Shown here one piece after another: positions 9,816 to 21,241 of a DNA stretch of 64,000 nt. The stretch lies in NCBI GenBank assembly GCA_031459855.1, contig JAVKHP010000001.1:2749906-2813905 (forward strand), given 5' to 3'. Both the position numbers and the translations under genes were made by a program. The stretch is from Armatimonadota bacterium (GTDB lineage: Bacteria > Sysuimicrobiota > Sysuimicrobiia > Sysuimicrobiales > Humicultoraceae). Position 1 is the stretch's first letter, and each line of letters begins with the position of its first letter. The notes under the pieces were generated by a model. That model did not search any database. It saw only the letters and a program-made list of their open reading frames with translations, and was not told where the DNA came from.

Positions 9816-10711
9816 CGTCGCCCCGGCGCCTCCTCGGCGTAGACCGGCGTGCCGCTGCGGCGCACCAGCTCACGGAACGCCTGCGTGAGGCGACGGGTGA
9901 TGGGACCCGGGCGGCCGTCGCCGATCGGCCGCCCGTCCACCTCCACGACCGGCGCGATCTCCGCCCCCGTCCCGGTGAGGAAACACTCGTCGGCGGTGTA
10001 GACGTCGTGCAGGGTGAAGACGCCCTCGGCCGCGGGCAGGCCGGCCTCCCGGGCCAGGTCCAGCACCGCGTCGCGCGTGATGCCCGCCAGCAGCCCCAGG
10101 TGCGCCGCCGGGGTCTGCACCTGCCCGCCGGTGACGATGAACACGTTGTCGGCGCTGCACTCACAGACGTAGCCGTCGGCGGTCAGCATGAGCGCTTCGT
10201 CGACCCCCGCGCGGTTCGCCTCCAGGCGCGCCAGGATGTTGTTCAGGTAGTTGAGCGACTTGATCCGGCCGTTGAGCGCATCGGGCGCGGGCCGGCGGAC
10301 GCTGGCGGTGACCATGCGCAGGCCGCGGGCGTACGCCTCGGCCGGGTACAGGCGGATCGCATCCACGATGATGACCACCGTGGGCTGCGGGCACTTGCGC
10401 GGGTCGATCCCCAGGTCGCCCACCCCGCGGCTGACCACCGGGCGGATGTAGGCGTCCCGCAACCCGCTGGCCCGGACCGTCTCGAGCACCGCGGCCCGCA
10501 ACGCGTCCCGGTCCAGGGGGATCTCCAGCATGATCGCTTTGGCCGAGGCGTACAGGCGGTCGAGGTGCTCTTCCAGACGGAAGATCCGGCCGTCGTAGAC
10601 GCGGATCCCTTCGAACACGCCGTCGCCGTACAGGAAGCCGTGGTCGAAGACCGACACCACGGCTTGGTCCTTGGACACGATCCGACCGTTGACGTACACC
10701 GCTGTGCTCAT
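9812..10711 (-). CDS. ilvE: Branched-chain amino acid aminotransferase
   Basis: 299 residues, fold-type IV PLP enzyme. Transfers the amino group to the 2-keto acids of leucine, isoleucine and valine. Start motif VYVNGRIVSKDQAVVSVFDH and GDGVFEGIRVYDGRIF are family typical. The PLP lysine is in NGRIKSLNYLNNILAR near residue 150. The C-terminal half has DEALMLTADGYVCECSADNV and LTGTGAEIAPVVEVDGRPIG, the phosphate-binding region. It begins at ATG 10711 with a GGAGGGAGC ribosome site. A 182-nt gap separates it from pyrG, and its own stop overlaps the nudix start. D-amino acid transaminase is a related alternative but the length and motifs fit IlvE better. Confidence 0.9.
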   Translation of the reverse strand: MSTAVYVNGRIVSKDQAVVSVFDHGFLYGDGVFEGIRVYDGRIFRLEEHLDRLYASAKAIMLEIPLDRDALRAAVLETVRASGLRDAYIRPVVSRGVGDLGIDPRKCPQPTVVIIVDAIRLYPAEAYARGLRMVTASVRRPAPDALNGRIKSLNYLNNILARLEANRAGVDEALMLTADGYVCECSADNVFIVTGGQVQTPAAHLGLLAGITRDAVLDLAREAGLPAAEGVFTLHDVYTADECFLTGTGAEIAPVVEVDGRPIGDGRPGPITRRLTQAFRELVRRSGTPVYAEEAPGRR

Positions 10712-10893
10712 CTGCTCCCTCCTCAGCCCGTCCGCTCACTCCCGGTCGAAGGCCACGCAAGGACACGGGCCCGCGCGTGGACAGCGACGAGCGATAGCGT
10801 CGGCGGCTACACGGCCACCGCGGGCGCGGGTACGCCGTCGCCGCCTCGTGCGGCCCCGTCGGCAGCATCCAGCGCCGCCGTGCGGCCCCGCCG

Positions 10894-13518
<2,625 letters not shown>

Positions 13519-13522
<4 letters not shown>

Positions 13523-14535
13523 CGCCCGGCCTCCCCCGCAGCCGGCGGCGCCACCACCCGCGCGATCTCCTCGTCCAGATCCTCGGCGGCCTGACCCGGG
13601 GCGTTGTGCACCAGCAGAAAGAACTCGCGGTTGCCCTTCGGACCCACGAGCGGGGAGGCTACGACCCTCACGGGCGACAGCCCCAGTGCCCGGATGCCAG
13701 CCGCCGTGGCGCGCAGCACCTGGGCGTGCACCGTGGGACTGCGCACGACGCCCTTGCGCGCGGCGCGCGGCCCGGCTTCGAACTGCGGCTTCACCAGTAC
13801 CACCAGCAGGCCACCGGGCCGCACGAGCCGGCTGACCGCCGGCAGCACCTTGAGCACCGAGATGAACGAGACGTCCACGGTGGCCAGGTCGGCCGCCTCG
13901 GGGATGTCGTCGGGGCGCAGGCGCGCGGCGTGCCGCCCCTCCAGCACCACGACCCGCGGGTCCTGGCGCAGGCGCCAGTGCAACACCCCACGGCCCACGT
14001 CGACGGCGTACACGCGCCGGGCGCCGCGCTGCAGCAGGCAGTCGGTGAACCCGCCCGTAGACGCGCCCACGTCGATCGCCACACGGCCGGCCACGTCGAT
14101 CCCGAACGCGTCCAGCGCGGCGGCCAGCTTGACCCCGCCGCGGCTCACGAACTGCGCCCCGGCGCGGCGCTCGAGCACCGCCGTGGGCGCGACCAGCGCC
14201 CCCGGCTTGTCGATCCGCCGGCCGTCCACGTAGACCTCGCCGGCGCGGATCGCTGCCTCGGCCTGGTGGCGGCTGGCGGCGAGCCCGCGGGCCACCACGA
14301 GGACGTCCAGCCGCACCCGCTCGCGTCGCCGCGGGCTGCCCGCCGCAGCGGGCTGCCCGGTCGCCGCCGCAGCCTCGTCCGCTGCGCGTCGGACTGCGGC
14401 CACCGCAGCCGGCCCGGTGCCCCTCGCGGTCTGCGCGCATGCCATCACGCCACGGGCTCCAACAAGTCCAACGGGATGCGGGCGAGCCCCTCCACAGTGC
14501 GCGGTCGCCGCGGCGGATCGCCCGTCACGCCTCAC
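13519..14535 (-). CDS. tlyA: TlyA family rRNA (cytidine-2'-O)-methyltransferase / hemolysin-like
   Basis: 338 residues from GTG 14535, or about 308 from ATG 14445. The S4 RNA-binding domain reads RLDVLVVARGLAASRHQAEA with VYVDGRRIDKPG near residues 74-110, so the 70 residues before it are an Ala/Arg-rich extension not usual for TlyA (about 250-270 residues). The FtsJ-like methyltransferase domain has the SAM motif AIDVGASTGGFTDCLLQRGA and later VDVSFISVLKVLPAVSRLV. TlyA methylates ribosomal RNA in some bacteria. The gene overlaps ispA upstream by 11 nt with the longer start and nadK downstream by 4 nt. Function is family-based; the exact start is uncertain. Confidence 0.85.
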
Positions 14536-15472
14536 GCTCCAACAGGACGAGGGCGAGGTCGGTCAGCAGACGCGCCGCCGGCCCCCACCCGGCCAGGGCC
14601 GCCACCGCCCGGGCGGTTTCCTCGCGCGCGATCGCACGCGAGCGCTCCACGCCGAACGCCGCCGGGAAGGTGAGCTTCGCCCTCGCCGCATCGGTCCGGG
14701 TGTCCTTGCCCAGCCGGGAGGCCTCACCGGCCTCGTCGAGGATGTCGTCGACCACCTGGAACGCCAGCCCCAGGTGCTCGCCGTAGGCGGTCAGGTCCTC
14801 CAGCTGGCGCGCGCTGGCGGCAGCCAGCAGCCCCCCGGCGCGTACACATGCCCGGATGAGGGCGGCGGTCTTCCAGCGGTGGATCTCGTAGACCCCACGC
14901 TGGCGATCCCCGGGCCAGTCGGCCCACCGGGCCAGCTCGGGACGTCCCTCGCCAAGGAGGTCGAGCACCTGCCCGCCGACCATGCCCTGGGTGCCGATCG
15001 CCTCGGCGATCTCCTCGATGACGCGCAGCGCCCGCACCGGCCCCACGCGCTCGGCGTTGCGCGCCAGCAGCTGGAACGCCAGGGCGTGCAGGGCGTCGCC
15101 GGCAAGCACCGCCAGCGCTTCCCCGAACGCCACGTGGCAGGTGGGCCGGCCGCGCCGCCAGAGCGAGTCGTCCATGGAGGGCAGGTCGTCGTGGATGAGC
15201 GAGTAGGTGTGGATCAACTCGACCGCGCACGCGGTCGGCAGGGCGTCGTCGACGCGTCCCCCCGTCGCTTCACACGCGGCCAGGACCAGCAACGGCCGCA
15301 GCCGCTTCCCGCCCGCGAAGACGCTGTAGCGCATGGCGGCGTGCAACGGGGTCGGGAGTGCCGTCTCGGGCGGGAGGGCGGCCGCCAGAGCATCCTCCAC
15401 CAGACGGCCGCGACTGGCCATGTAGGCCTGCAGGTCGAGCGTCACCCCAGAAGGCGAGGGCTGGTCACCCAT
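14525..15472 (-). CDS. ispA: Farnesyl/geranylgeranyl diphosphate synthase
   Basis: 315 residues from ATG 15472. Condenses isopentenyl diphosphate with allylic diphosphates. Both aspartate-rich motifs are present: LIHDDLPSMDDSLWRRGRPT (first) and QVVDDILDEAGEAS (second), plus the substrate lysine/arginine region FAGGKRLRPLLVLAACEATG. The start overlaps the acylphosphatase stop by 8 nt. Product chain length (C15 versus C20) is set by residues before the first DDxxD; here SLIHDD with Tyr and Ser close by does not decide it for me. In Gram-positive genomes xseA and xseB usually precede ispA; here acyP takes that place. Confidence 0.9.
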   Translation of the reverse strand: MGDQPSPSGVTLDLQAYMASRGRLVEDALAAALPPETALPTPLHAAMRYSVFAGGKRLRPLLVLAACEATGGRVDDALPTACAVELIHTYSLIHDDLPSMDDSLWRRGRPTCHVAFGEALAVLAGDALHALAFQLLARNAERVGPVRALRVIEEIAEAIGTQGMVGGQVLDLLGEGRPELARWADWPGDRQRGVYEIHRWKTAALIRACVRAGGLLAAASARQLEDLTAYGEHLGLAFQVVDDILDEAGEASRLGKDTRTDAARAKLTFPAAFGVERSRAIAREETARAVAALAGWGPAARLLTDLALVLLEREA

Positions 15473-15764
15473 CGGCGCCAATGCCAAAGCCGCGCGCGCC
15501 CGTCGGCGGCTCCCACCGTGTCTCCACGCCGGTGACGACTGCGCCGGCCGGTCCCCGCTCGACGAGGCGCAGCAACGTCTCGACCGCGGCCTGTGGCCCC
15601 TCGGCGACCAGCTCGACCCGCCCATCGGGGAGGTTGCGGACCCACCCCGCGAGGCCCAGCTCGCGGGCGTGACGGACCACGAAGAAGCGGAACCCGACGC
15701 CCTGCACCCGGCCGCGCACCCAGACGTGCGCTCGCACCGGCCGGCCCGCAGGCGCCGCGTCCAT
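15465..15764 (-). CDS. acyP: Acylphosphatase
   Basis: 99 residues. Hydrolyses acyl phosphates such as carbamoyl phosphate or 1,3-bisphosphoglycerate. The catalytic pair is visible: Arg in RGRVQGVGFRFFVVRHA and Asn in GLAGWVRNLPDGRVELVAEG. Length and the two alpha/beta repeats fit the small acylphosphatase fold. The ATG overlaps the nusB stop (TGATG) and the stop overlaps the ispA start, so it is translated as part of nusB-acyP-ispA. Its physiological role in this operon is not clear. Confidence 0.9.
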   Translation of the reverse strand: MDAAPAGRPVRAHVWVRGRVQGVGFRFFVVRHARELGLAGWVRNLPDGRVELVAEGPQAAVETLLRLVERGPAGAVVTGVETRWEPPTGARGFGIGADG

Positions 15765-16204
15765 CACCGCTCTGGCGGCGTGCCCGCGGCCGCCACGCCC
15801 GCCCGCACCAGGGCGCCCAGCACGCCGTTGACGAACGGCGCCGAGGCCTCGGTCCCGTAGCGCTTGGCGAGCTCCACGGCCTCGCTGATCGCCACGCCCG
15901 GCGGCGTCGCCAGGCTGCGCAGCTCGTACAGCGCCATGCGCAAGATGGTGCGGTCGACGCTGGCCAGCCGATCGATGGTCCAGCCCTCGAGGTAGGGTGC
16001 CAGGAGCGCGTCCAGGTCGGCGGTGTGCGCCGCCACCCCGCGGGCCAGCTGCTCGATGAACGGCCAGTCGGCTCCCGGATGCTGGTCGCGGGCGTTGCGC
16101 AACGCCTCGTCGATGGGTAGCCGCCCCACGTCGTGCTGGAAGAGCACCTGCAGCGCGACGTCCCGTGCCCTTCGCCGGCGCGCGCGCAGCGGGGGCCGCC
16201 TCAT
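15764..16204 (-). CDS. nusB: Transcription antitermination factor NusB
   Basis: 146 residues from ATG 16204. Binds boxA RNA with S10 during rRNA transcription. The N-terminus RRRRARDVALQVLFQHDVG and the C-terminal RTILRMALYELRSLATPPGV plus AISEAVELAKRYGTEASAPFVNGVLG are the classic NusB segments. The frame continues upstream but loses similarity. A 256-nt stretch to efp (16205-16460) has no gene that I can recognise and probably contains a promoter for nusB-acyP-ispA-tlyA-nadK. Confidence 0.92.
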   Translation of the reverse strand: MRRPPLRARRRRARDVALQVLFQHDVGRLPIDEALRNARDQHPGADWPFIEQLARGVAAHTADLDALLAPYLEGWTIDRLASVDRTILRMALYELRSLATPPGVAISEAVELAKRYGTEASAPFVNGVLGALVRAGVAAAGTPPER

Positions 16205-16460
16205 GCGCGCCCCACGCGGCCGCCCGCCTGGCCCAGCCGCGCGCCCGCCGTCCGCACGCCGTCCAAGCCCCCGGCGGCGGGCTCGGGACGAGGACCGCGC
16301 CGTCGGCCGGCGACCCGGCACGCGATCGGCGACGCGGCAACCCGTCGTCGGTGGCCCTGCACGCCGCTATTGTACCAACGCCCTGCGGCGGCGGGAACCG
16401 ATGGCGCCACCACCCCCGGTGCGCCGTCGGCGACCTCGCCGCGGCGCGTGCGCGGGGGCA

Positions 16461-17021
16461 TCATCCCACGCGCTCGACGTACTCGCCCGACCGCGTGTCC
16501 ACCCGGACGACGTCGCCGACCTCGACGAAGAGCGGTACCTGCACCACCGCCCCGGTCTCGAGGGTAGCCGGCTTCGCGCCACCCGTGGCCGTGTCCCCGC
16601 GGAACGCCGGCGCGGTCTCGACGACCCGCAGGTCCACGGTGTTGGGCAGCTCCACGGCGATGGGGCGCTGCTCGTAGTAGACGACCGTGACCACCGTGTT
16701 GTCCTTGAGGAACTTGATGGCCTCGCCCAGCAGCGCAGCGTCCAGCGTCAGCTGCTCGTACGTCTCGCGATCCATGAAGACGTACTGCTCGTCGTGGTGG
16801 TACAGGTACTCGGCGTCGCGCCGCTCCAGGTACGCCTGGGGGACGCGCTCGCCGGCGTTGAACGTGCGCTCGATGATCGCCCCGCTCTTCAGGTTGCGGA
16901 TCTTGGCCCGCACGTAGGCGCTCCCCCGGCCACGCTTCACGTGCTGCGAGGCGAGCACGGCGTACAGTTCGCCTTCCAGGGCGATCACCACCCCGGGACG
17001 GAAGTCGTTGGTCGAAATCAC
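16461..17021 (-). CDS. efp: Elongation factor P
   Basis: 186 residues from GTG 17021, which overlaps the pepP stop (GTGA). Relieves ribosome stalling at proline runs. Three beta-barrel domains are visible: domain I (VIALEGELYAVLASQHVKRG), domain II (from ERRDAEYLYHHDEQYVFMD) and the C-terminal OB domain ending SGEYVERVG. At the loop that enters the peptidyl-transferase centre the sequence is HVKRGRGSAYVR: the tip residue is Arg32 where Escherichia coli has the modified Lys34, and the usual Pro before Gly is Arg. Position and neighbours (pepP-efp) are typical of Gram-positive genomes. No modification enzyme for it is seen in the window. Confidence 0.95.
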   Translation of the reverse strand: MISTNDFRPGVVIALEGELYAVLASQHVKRGRGSAYVRAKIRNLKSGAIIERTFNAGERVPQAYLERRDAEYLYHHDEQYVFMDRETYEQLTLDAALLGEAIKFLKDNTVVTVVYYEQRPIAVELPNTVDLRVVETAPAFRGDTATGGAKPATLETGAVVQVPLFVEVGDVVRVDTRSGEYVERVG

Positions 17022-18109
17022 GCTCCCACCTCAACCAGCGCCTTCGGGATTCGCGTCAGCACCTCGACGGCGCCGTCGGCCAGCACCACGAGGTCTTCGA
17101 TCCGGCAGCCGCCCCATCCCGCCAGGTAGATCCCGGGCTCCACGGTCACCACCGCCCCGGGCGGCAGCACGGCGTCCTCGCGCGGCGACAGCCGCGGCCC
17201 CTCGTGCACCGCCAGCCCCACGCCGTGGCCGAGCCCGTGCCCGAACGCCTCGCCGTAGCCGGCCCGTGTGATCCGCTCGCGCGCCACCGCGTCCGCGTCG
17301 CGGCCGGTCATCCCGGGGCGCAGGGCCGCCAGCGCCGCCTCCAGGGCGTCGAGCACCAGCGCGTACAGCTCGCGGTGCCGGGCAGTAGCCGGGGCGGTGA
17401 CCACGGTGCGCGTGCAGTCCGAGTGGTAGCCATCGACCACCGCGCCGAAGTCGACGATCACGAACTCCCCGCGTCCGATGGGCCGGTCGCTGGCCCGCGC
17501 GTGCGGCAGCGCGGCGCGCGGACCTGAGGCCACGATGGTCTCGAACGCCACGCCGTCGGCGCCGCCCCGGCGCATGGCGTACTCGAGAGCGGCCGCCACC
17601 TCCCGTTCCGTCGTCCCCGCGCGCAGCAACGGCAACGTCTCGAGGAACGCGGCGTCCGCGATGGCGGCGGCCCGCCGGATCGCGGCCACCTCGTCCGCAT
17701 CCTTCTGCCACCGCAGCCGGTCCAGGCCCTCCAGCGGCACCAGCGCGACGGGGTCCACCAGGGCCGCCAGCCGCCGGAACGCTGCCACGGGCAGGTGCTC
17801 ACCCTCCACGCCGACGCGCCGCGCTCCCCAGGCGCGCACGAGGGCCGCCGCACCCTCCAGCAGCGTCTGCGGTGCCCGCACGACCTCCCATCCCGGGGCC
17901 TGCGCTGCGGCCTGCTCCACGTACCGGAAGTCGACGACCAGACACACCCGGTCCCGGGAGACGAGCCCGAGCCCAGCAGACCCCCGGAACCCGGAGACGT
18001 AGGCCAGGGTCTCCCAGCTGGAGACGAGGACCACATCGACGTCGGCGGCATCCAGCCAGGTGCGCAGACGGGTCAGACGATCGGCGACGACCACAGGCAC
18101 TGCGGACAT
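17018..18109 (-). CDS. pepP: Xaa-Pro aminopeptidase (M24B)
   Basis: 363 residues from ATG 18109. Removes N-terminal residues preceding proline. The creatinase-like N-terminal domain includes VVLVSSWETLAYVSGFRGSA. The catalytic pita-bread domain has the metal ligands in order: VDFGAVVDGYHSDCTRTV (two Asp), FGHGLGHGVGLAVHEGP (His), VTVEPGIYLAGWGG (Glu) and RIEDLVVL (Glu). It is first in the unit pepP-efp. Upstream, 18110-18413 carries no gene. The frame stays open to 18208, but that extension lacks similarity. Confidence 0.93.
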   Translation of the reverse strand: MSAVPVVVADRLTRLRTWLDAADVDVVLVSSWETLAYVSGFRGSAGLGLVSRDRVCLVVDFRYVEQAAAQAPGWEVVRAPQTLLEGAAALVRAWGARRVGVEGEHLPVAAFRRLAALVDPVALVPLEGLDRLRWQKDADEVAAIRRAAAIADAAFLETLPLLRAGTTEREVAAALEYAMRRGGADGVAFETIVASGPRAALPHARASDRPIGRGEFVIVDFGAVVDGYHSDCTRTVVTAPATARHRELYALVLDALEAALAALRPGMTGRDADAVARERITRAGYGEAFGHGLGHGVGLAVHEGPRLSPREDAVLPPGAVVTVEPGIYLAGWGGCRIEDLVVLADGAVEVLTRIPKALVEVGA

Positions 18110-18350
18110 ACAGCCCGTAGGATACTGGAGGCCGTCGCCGCTTTCAACCGCCCGCAGGCCGTCAGCGTGGTACGCGCCTCGAAGGCCAAAGACGCCTGGG
18201 GTCCTCAACGACCGCCCGCAGCGCGTTTCCCCAGGTTCGATGTGCGAACCTGCTGCCCGCCGCGCTGGTCAGGTGCCGCGGTCGTGCGCCGACTTACGGG
18301 ATAGTGGGGGGCATCCTGCGGGACATGCCGGACGAGGTCATGACGGTATG

Positions 18351-18364
18351 TCTGTACGTACAGA
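18351..18364. promoter_or_regulatory. 14-bp perfect palindrome in the gap before pepP
   Basis: TCTGTACGTACAGA is a perfect palindrome lying between the 3' end of the TPR gene (18414) and the pepP start (18109). It directly abuts the hairpin at 18362-18387. It could be an operator for pepP-efp, about 240 nt upstream of the ATG, or part of the terminator structure. The remaining gap (18110-18350) shows no gene. Confidence 0.4.
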
Positions 18365-18387
18365 GGGGCGGGTGGTCCCGCCCCTCT
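18362..18387 (-). terminator. Strong hairpin after the pilQ-TPR unit
   Basis: AGAGGGGCGGG (18362-18372) pairs perfectly with CCCGCCCCTCT (18377-18387) around a 4-nt loop (TGGT), an 11-bp stem. It lies 27 nt after the stop of the TPR gene on the minus strand. No run of T follows, as is common in high-GC genomes, so termination is inferred from the stem and position. Confidence 0.6.
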
Positions 18388-18413
18388 CCCCTGACGTCCG
18401 GCCGCTGCCGCGC

Positions 18414-18941
18414 CTACCAGACGGGCATGCGCGGCGCCCAGCCCGGGCGGGCCTTGGCCATCATCTGGGTCAGCACCTCATTGGCCTTGTCGAACTGGCC
18501 CATCAGGCGGTAGGCGTCGTGCAGCGCCAGGTAGGCCGGAGCGAACGTCTCGTCGAGCCGGATCGCCTCCTGCAGCGACGCCACGGCCCGTTCGCCGTAG
18601 CCCGCCGCATACGAGGCCGCGCCGAGTTGCCACTGGCGGAACGCGTAGACGTAGGCGTAGCCCAACCAGTAGTGCGCCCGCGCGTGCTGTCGGTTGGCGG
18701 CGATGGCCTGCTGGTAGGGCTGGATCGCCCGGGCGAACTCGGCCTCCGTGAGGTACAGCCGCGCCGCGTTGAACGGCGGCAGCGCCTGGGCGGCGGCGGT
18801 CCCCACCATCACGAGCACCAGCACCCCCGGTAGCAGGCCCCACAGCATGCGCCGCCGCGTGCCGCCACCGGGCGATCGCACCACCTCCGGTGCAGGCCGG
18901 TCGCCTCGCGCCATCCGTCGCCTCGTGCGCACCTGCCCCAC
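18414..18941 (-). CDS. Exported TPR-repeat protein downstream of pilQ
   Basis: 175 residues from GTG 18941, one base after the pilQ TGA (TGAGGTG), so it is probably coupled to pilQ. A hydrophobic segment MLWGLLPGVLVLVMVGTAAA at residues 32-51, followed by QA, looks like a signal peptide; an internal start at that Met is possible. The rest is helical with TPR features: ARAIQPYQQAIAANRQHARA, YWLGYAYVYAF, GERAVASLQEAIRLDETFAP, AYLALHDAYRLMGQFDKANE. TPR lipoproteins such as PilF/Tgl act as pilotins that help PilQ assemble. Here there is no lipobox, so a pilotin-like role is only inferred from position. Confidence 0.7.
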   Translation of the reverse strand: MGQVRTRRRMARGDRPAPEVVRSPGGGTRRRMLWGLLPGVLVLVMVGTAAAQALPPFNAARLYLTEAEFARAIQPYQQAIAANRQHARAHYWLGYAYVYAFRQWQLGAASYAAGYGERAVASLQEAIRLDETFAPAYLALHDAYRLMGQFDKANEVLTQMMAKARPGWAPRMPVW

Positions 18942-18942
18942 C

Positions 18943-20634
18943 TCAGGGCCGCGGCGAGGGCGCCGGCGTGGGTGCCCCGGGCCCGGGCAGGATCTGCGGC
19001 GTCACGACGAAGATCACCTCGTTGTCGGTTCGGCTGGTCGTGGACACCCGGAACAACGCGCCCAGGATCGGGATGTCTCCCAGGATCGGCACCTTGACGG
19101 TGGTGCGCCGTTCCTCGGAACTGATCAGGCCCGCCAGCACGATGGACTCGCCGCTGCGGACCGTCACCGTGGTCGAGGCCTTGCGGCTGGTCAGGCGCGG
19201 GACCTGGTTCTGCAGGATCTCGCGCACCGCCGAGATCTCGGGCTCGACCTTGGTGGTCACCAGCCCGTCACGGTTCACCTTGGGCGTGATGCGCAGGATC
19301 ACGCCCACCGGCTTGAAGGTGAACGTCACGCGCCCCGTGGCGTCCACCGAGGGGATGGGCAGCTCCTCGCCGAGGTTGACCGACGCCTCGTTGCCGTCCA
19401 CCACCGCCACCCGCGGCGCCGTCAGCACCCGGGCCTTGCCGTCCCGGACCAGGGCTTCCAGGGCGGCGTTGATGGTGAAGTCGCCGTAGCCGACCCGCAC
19501 CAGCCCCGGGAACGTGCCCCGCACCTGGATCACGTTGACCGGCGGGTCGCCCGTCAGGCCCCAGCGCAGGCCGAGCTGGTTCAGCGTCTCCATGCTGATG
19601 TCGACGACCCGGGTCTCGATCATCACCTGCGGCAGCTGCACGTCGAGCCCGGCCAGGATCTTCCGGACCTCCTCGTGCTGGGCCTGGGTGCCCACCACGA
19701 CCACAGCGTTGGACCGCGCATCGGAGGTCACGCGGATGCCCGGCACCGCCGCGCGGATCGCGTCGGCCACGTCCTTGGCCACGCCGAAGCCGATGGGGTA
19801 GGTGATCGTCTCGGGCGCCTCGGGCGGTGGCGCCAGCCTGTCGGCCGCCATGATGATCAGGTTGCGGCCGATGCGCCGGAAGCCGAGGTTGTTCGCCTCG
19901 AGAATGAACCGCAGGGCCTCCTCGCACGACAGGTCGATCAGGCGAACCGTGACCGCGCCGCGCACCGACGCGTCGGTGACGATGTTCACGTTGCAGACCC
20001 GCGCGAGCGCGCTGAGCACGTCGGCCAGCTCGGTGTTGCGGAACTCGAGGGTGATGCGGCCCGGCGCGAGTGCTGGCGGGGCCGGCGTCACCTGGGCCAC
20101 GGGCACCGGGCCGGACGTCGAGGGGCTGCCGGGAGCCTGCGCGATGGGCGCCGGGGCCGCCGGAGCCGCCGCGGGCACGGCGGGCGCGGCGGGCACGCGC
20201 ACCGCCACGCTCTGGGAGAACTGCGCCACCAGCACGTTGGGCGAGGCGGTCGCCAGCCGGAACGAGAGCGGGGCGGCCAGGTCCACGGCGATACGGGCGA
20301 CCGGCGGCCGATCCTGGAACTGCCCGACCCGCACCCGCTCGACCGCGCCCCTGTCCACGTCGAGCACCGGAGGGACCGCCGCGTCGACGACCGCGCCCGG
20401 CAGGTCGATGACCAGCCGCGGCGGGGACGCCAGCTGCAGGGTCCGGTAGGTGAGCGGGCCGGTGCCGATGACGGCGACCTGCACCATCTCCCCGAAGACC
20501 TTCACGGTGACCTGCGTGATGCGCACGGCAGCGGCCTCGGGCCGCGCAGGGCCCGCGGGCACCAGCGCAAGCACCAGCACGAAGGCTACTGCGGCGAAGC
20601 TAGTTGTGGCCCAGCGCGGTCGTCGCGGCAACAT
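18943..20634 (-). CDS. pilQ: Type IV pilus secretin PilQ
   Basis: 563 residues. Forms the outer-membrane channel through which the pilus exits. A signal peptide (TTSFAAVAFVLVLALVPAGP) is followed by an AMIN domain (VVDAAVPPVLDVDRGAVERV region, residues 35-140) that binds peptidoglycan, a Pro/Ala linker (about 150-190), an STN/N0 domain (ITLEFRNTELADVLSALARV), an N1 domain with SNAVVVVGTQAQHEEVRKIL, and the secretin domain. Secretin landmarks are VMIETRVVDISMETLNQLGL, GKARVLTAPRVAVVDGNEAS and VRSGESIVLAGLISSEERRT. The start (ATG 20634) overlaps the pilP-like stop by 35 nt. Presence of a secretin implies an outer membrane. Confidence 0.95.
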   Translation of the reverse strand: MLPRRPRWATTSFAAVAFVLVLALVPAGPARPEAAAVRITQVTVKVFGEMVQVAVIGTGPLTYRTLQLASPPRLVIDLPGAVVDAAVPPVLDVDRGAVERVRVGQFQDRPPVARIAVDLAAPLSFRLATASPNVLVAQFSQSVAVRVPAAPAVPAAAPAAPAPIAQAPGSPSTSGPVPVAQVTPAPPALAPGRITLEFRNTELADVLSALARVCNVNIVTDASVRGAVTVRLIDLSCEEALRFILEANNLGFRRIGRNLIIMAADRLAPPPEAPETITYPIGFGVAKDVADAIRAAVPGIRVTSDARSNAVVVVGTQAQHEEVRKILAGLDVQLPQVMIETRVVDISMETLNQLGLRWGLTGDPPVNVIQVRGTFPGLVRVGYGDFTINAALEALVRDGKARVLTAPRVAVVDGNEASVNLGEELPIPSVDATGRVTFTFKPVGVILRITPKVNRDGLVTTKVEPEISAVREILQNQVPRLTSRKASTTVTVRSGESIVLAGLISSEERRTTVKVPILGDIPILGALFRVSTTSRTDNEVIFVVTPQILPGPGAPTPAPSPRP

Positions 20635-21241
20635 GCCGTGCCCTCACCTCACCCATCCTCAGCTCGAACCGTTGTCCGTCTTCCTCCAACACCACCAGGC
20701 GTTGTTCCGGATCGATCGCGGTGACGCGGATCTTGTCCTTGATGACGTCCCCGGGCGAGACGATGTACGTCTGGCCGCCCACCCGCACGATGGCCACGGA
20801 CACCGAGTCGTTCACGAGCCCCACGAGTTCCGCGGTGCTGGCCTCCTTGGGTGGCGGCGTGGGCGTCGGCGTCGGCGCTGGCTGGCCCGGGATCTGCTGT
20901 CCGGGAAACAGCGGCGGCGGCAGCGGTGCCGGCGGCGGCACCGGCCCAGGAGCCGGCCGCGGCGCTTCCGCCACGACGAGGGGCGCGAACGGATCTGGCC
21001 GTCCGGCGCCTGGCAACGCCGCAGGGGTCGGGCTGGGCGTTGGGCTTGGCGCGGGCTGCGGGCTTGCTTCCGGCGCCGGCGCAGCGACCTGTGGAGCTGG
21101 GGTGGGGCTGACCGCCGGCGTAACCGCTGAGGGTGGCGGTCCTTGCCGCGGCCACACCACTAGTGCCACGACGACCAGCGCAATTGCCAGCGCGCCGGCC
21201 ACCAGTGGATGCGTCCGAAGGTATGCGACAGCCTTGCGCAT
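20600..21241 (-). CDS. pilP: PilP-like inner-membrane pilus assembly protein
   Basis: 213 residues. One transmembrane helix (PLVAGALAIALVVVALVVW, about residues 12-30) is followed by a long Pro/Ala/Thr-rich linker (31-140) containing RPDPFAPL, similar to the DPF segment seen before PilP/GspC homology regions. The C-terminal 70 residues form a small beta domain: ELVGLVNDSVSVAIVRVGGQ, TYIVSPGDVIKDKIRVTAID and LVVLEEDGQRFELRMG. PilP links the PilNO ring to PilQ in the periplasm. It precedes pilQ and overlaps it. Unlike classical PilP it has a TM anchor rather than a lipobox, closer to a GspC or PilP variant. Confidence 0.78.
   Translation of the reverse strand: MRKAVAYLRTHPLVAGALAIALVVVALVVWPRQGPPPSAVTPAVSPTPAPQVAAPAPEASPQPAPSPTPSPTPAALPGAGRPDPFAPLVVAEAPRPAPGPVPPPAPLPPPLFPGQQIPGQPAPTPTPTPPPKEASTAELVGLVNDSVSVAIVRVGGQTYIVSPGDVIKDKIRVTAIDPEQRLVVLEEDGQRFELRMGEVRARHVAATTALGHN

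Noticed and set aside
18748-20724. Plus-strand open frame opposite pilQ
   Set aside because: His/Arg/Asp-rich antisense of the secretin; no recognisable protein features.
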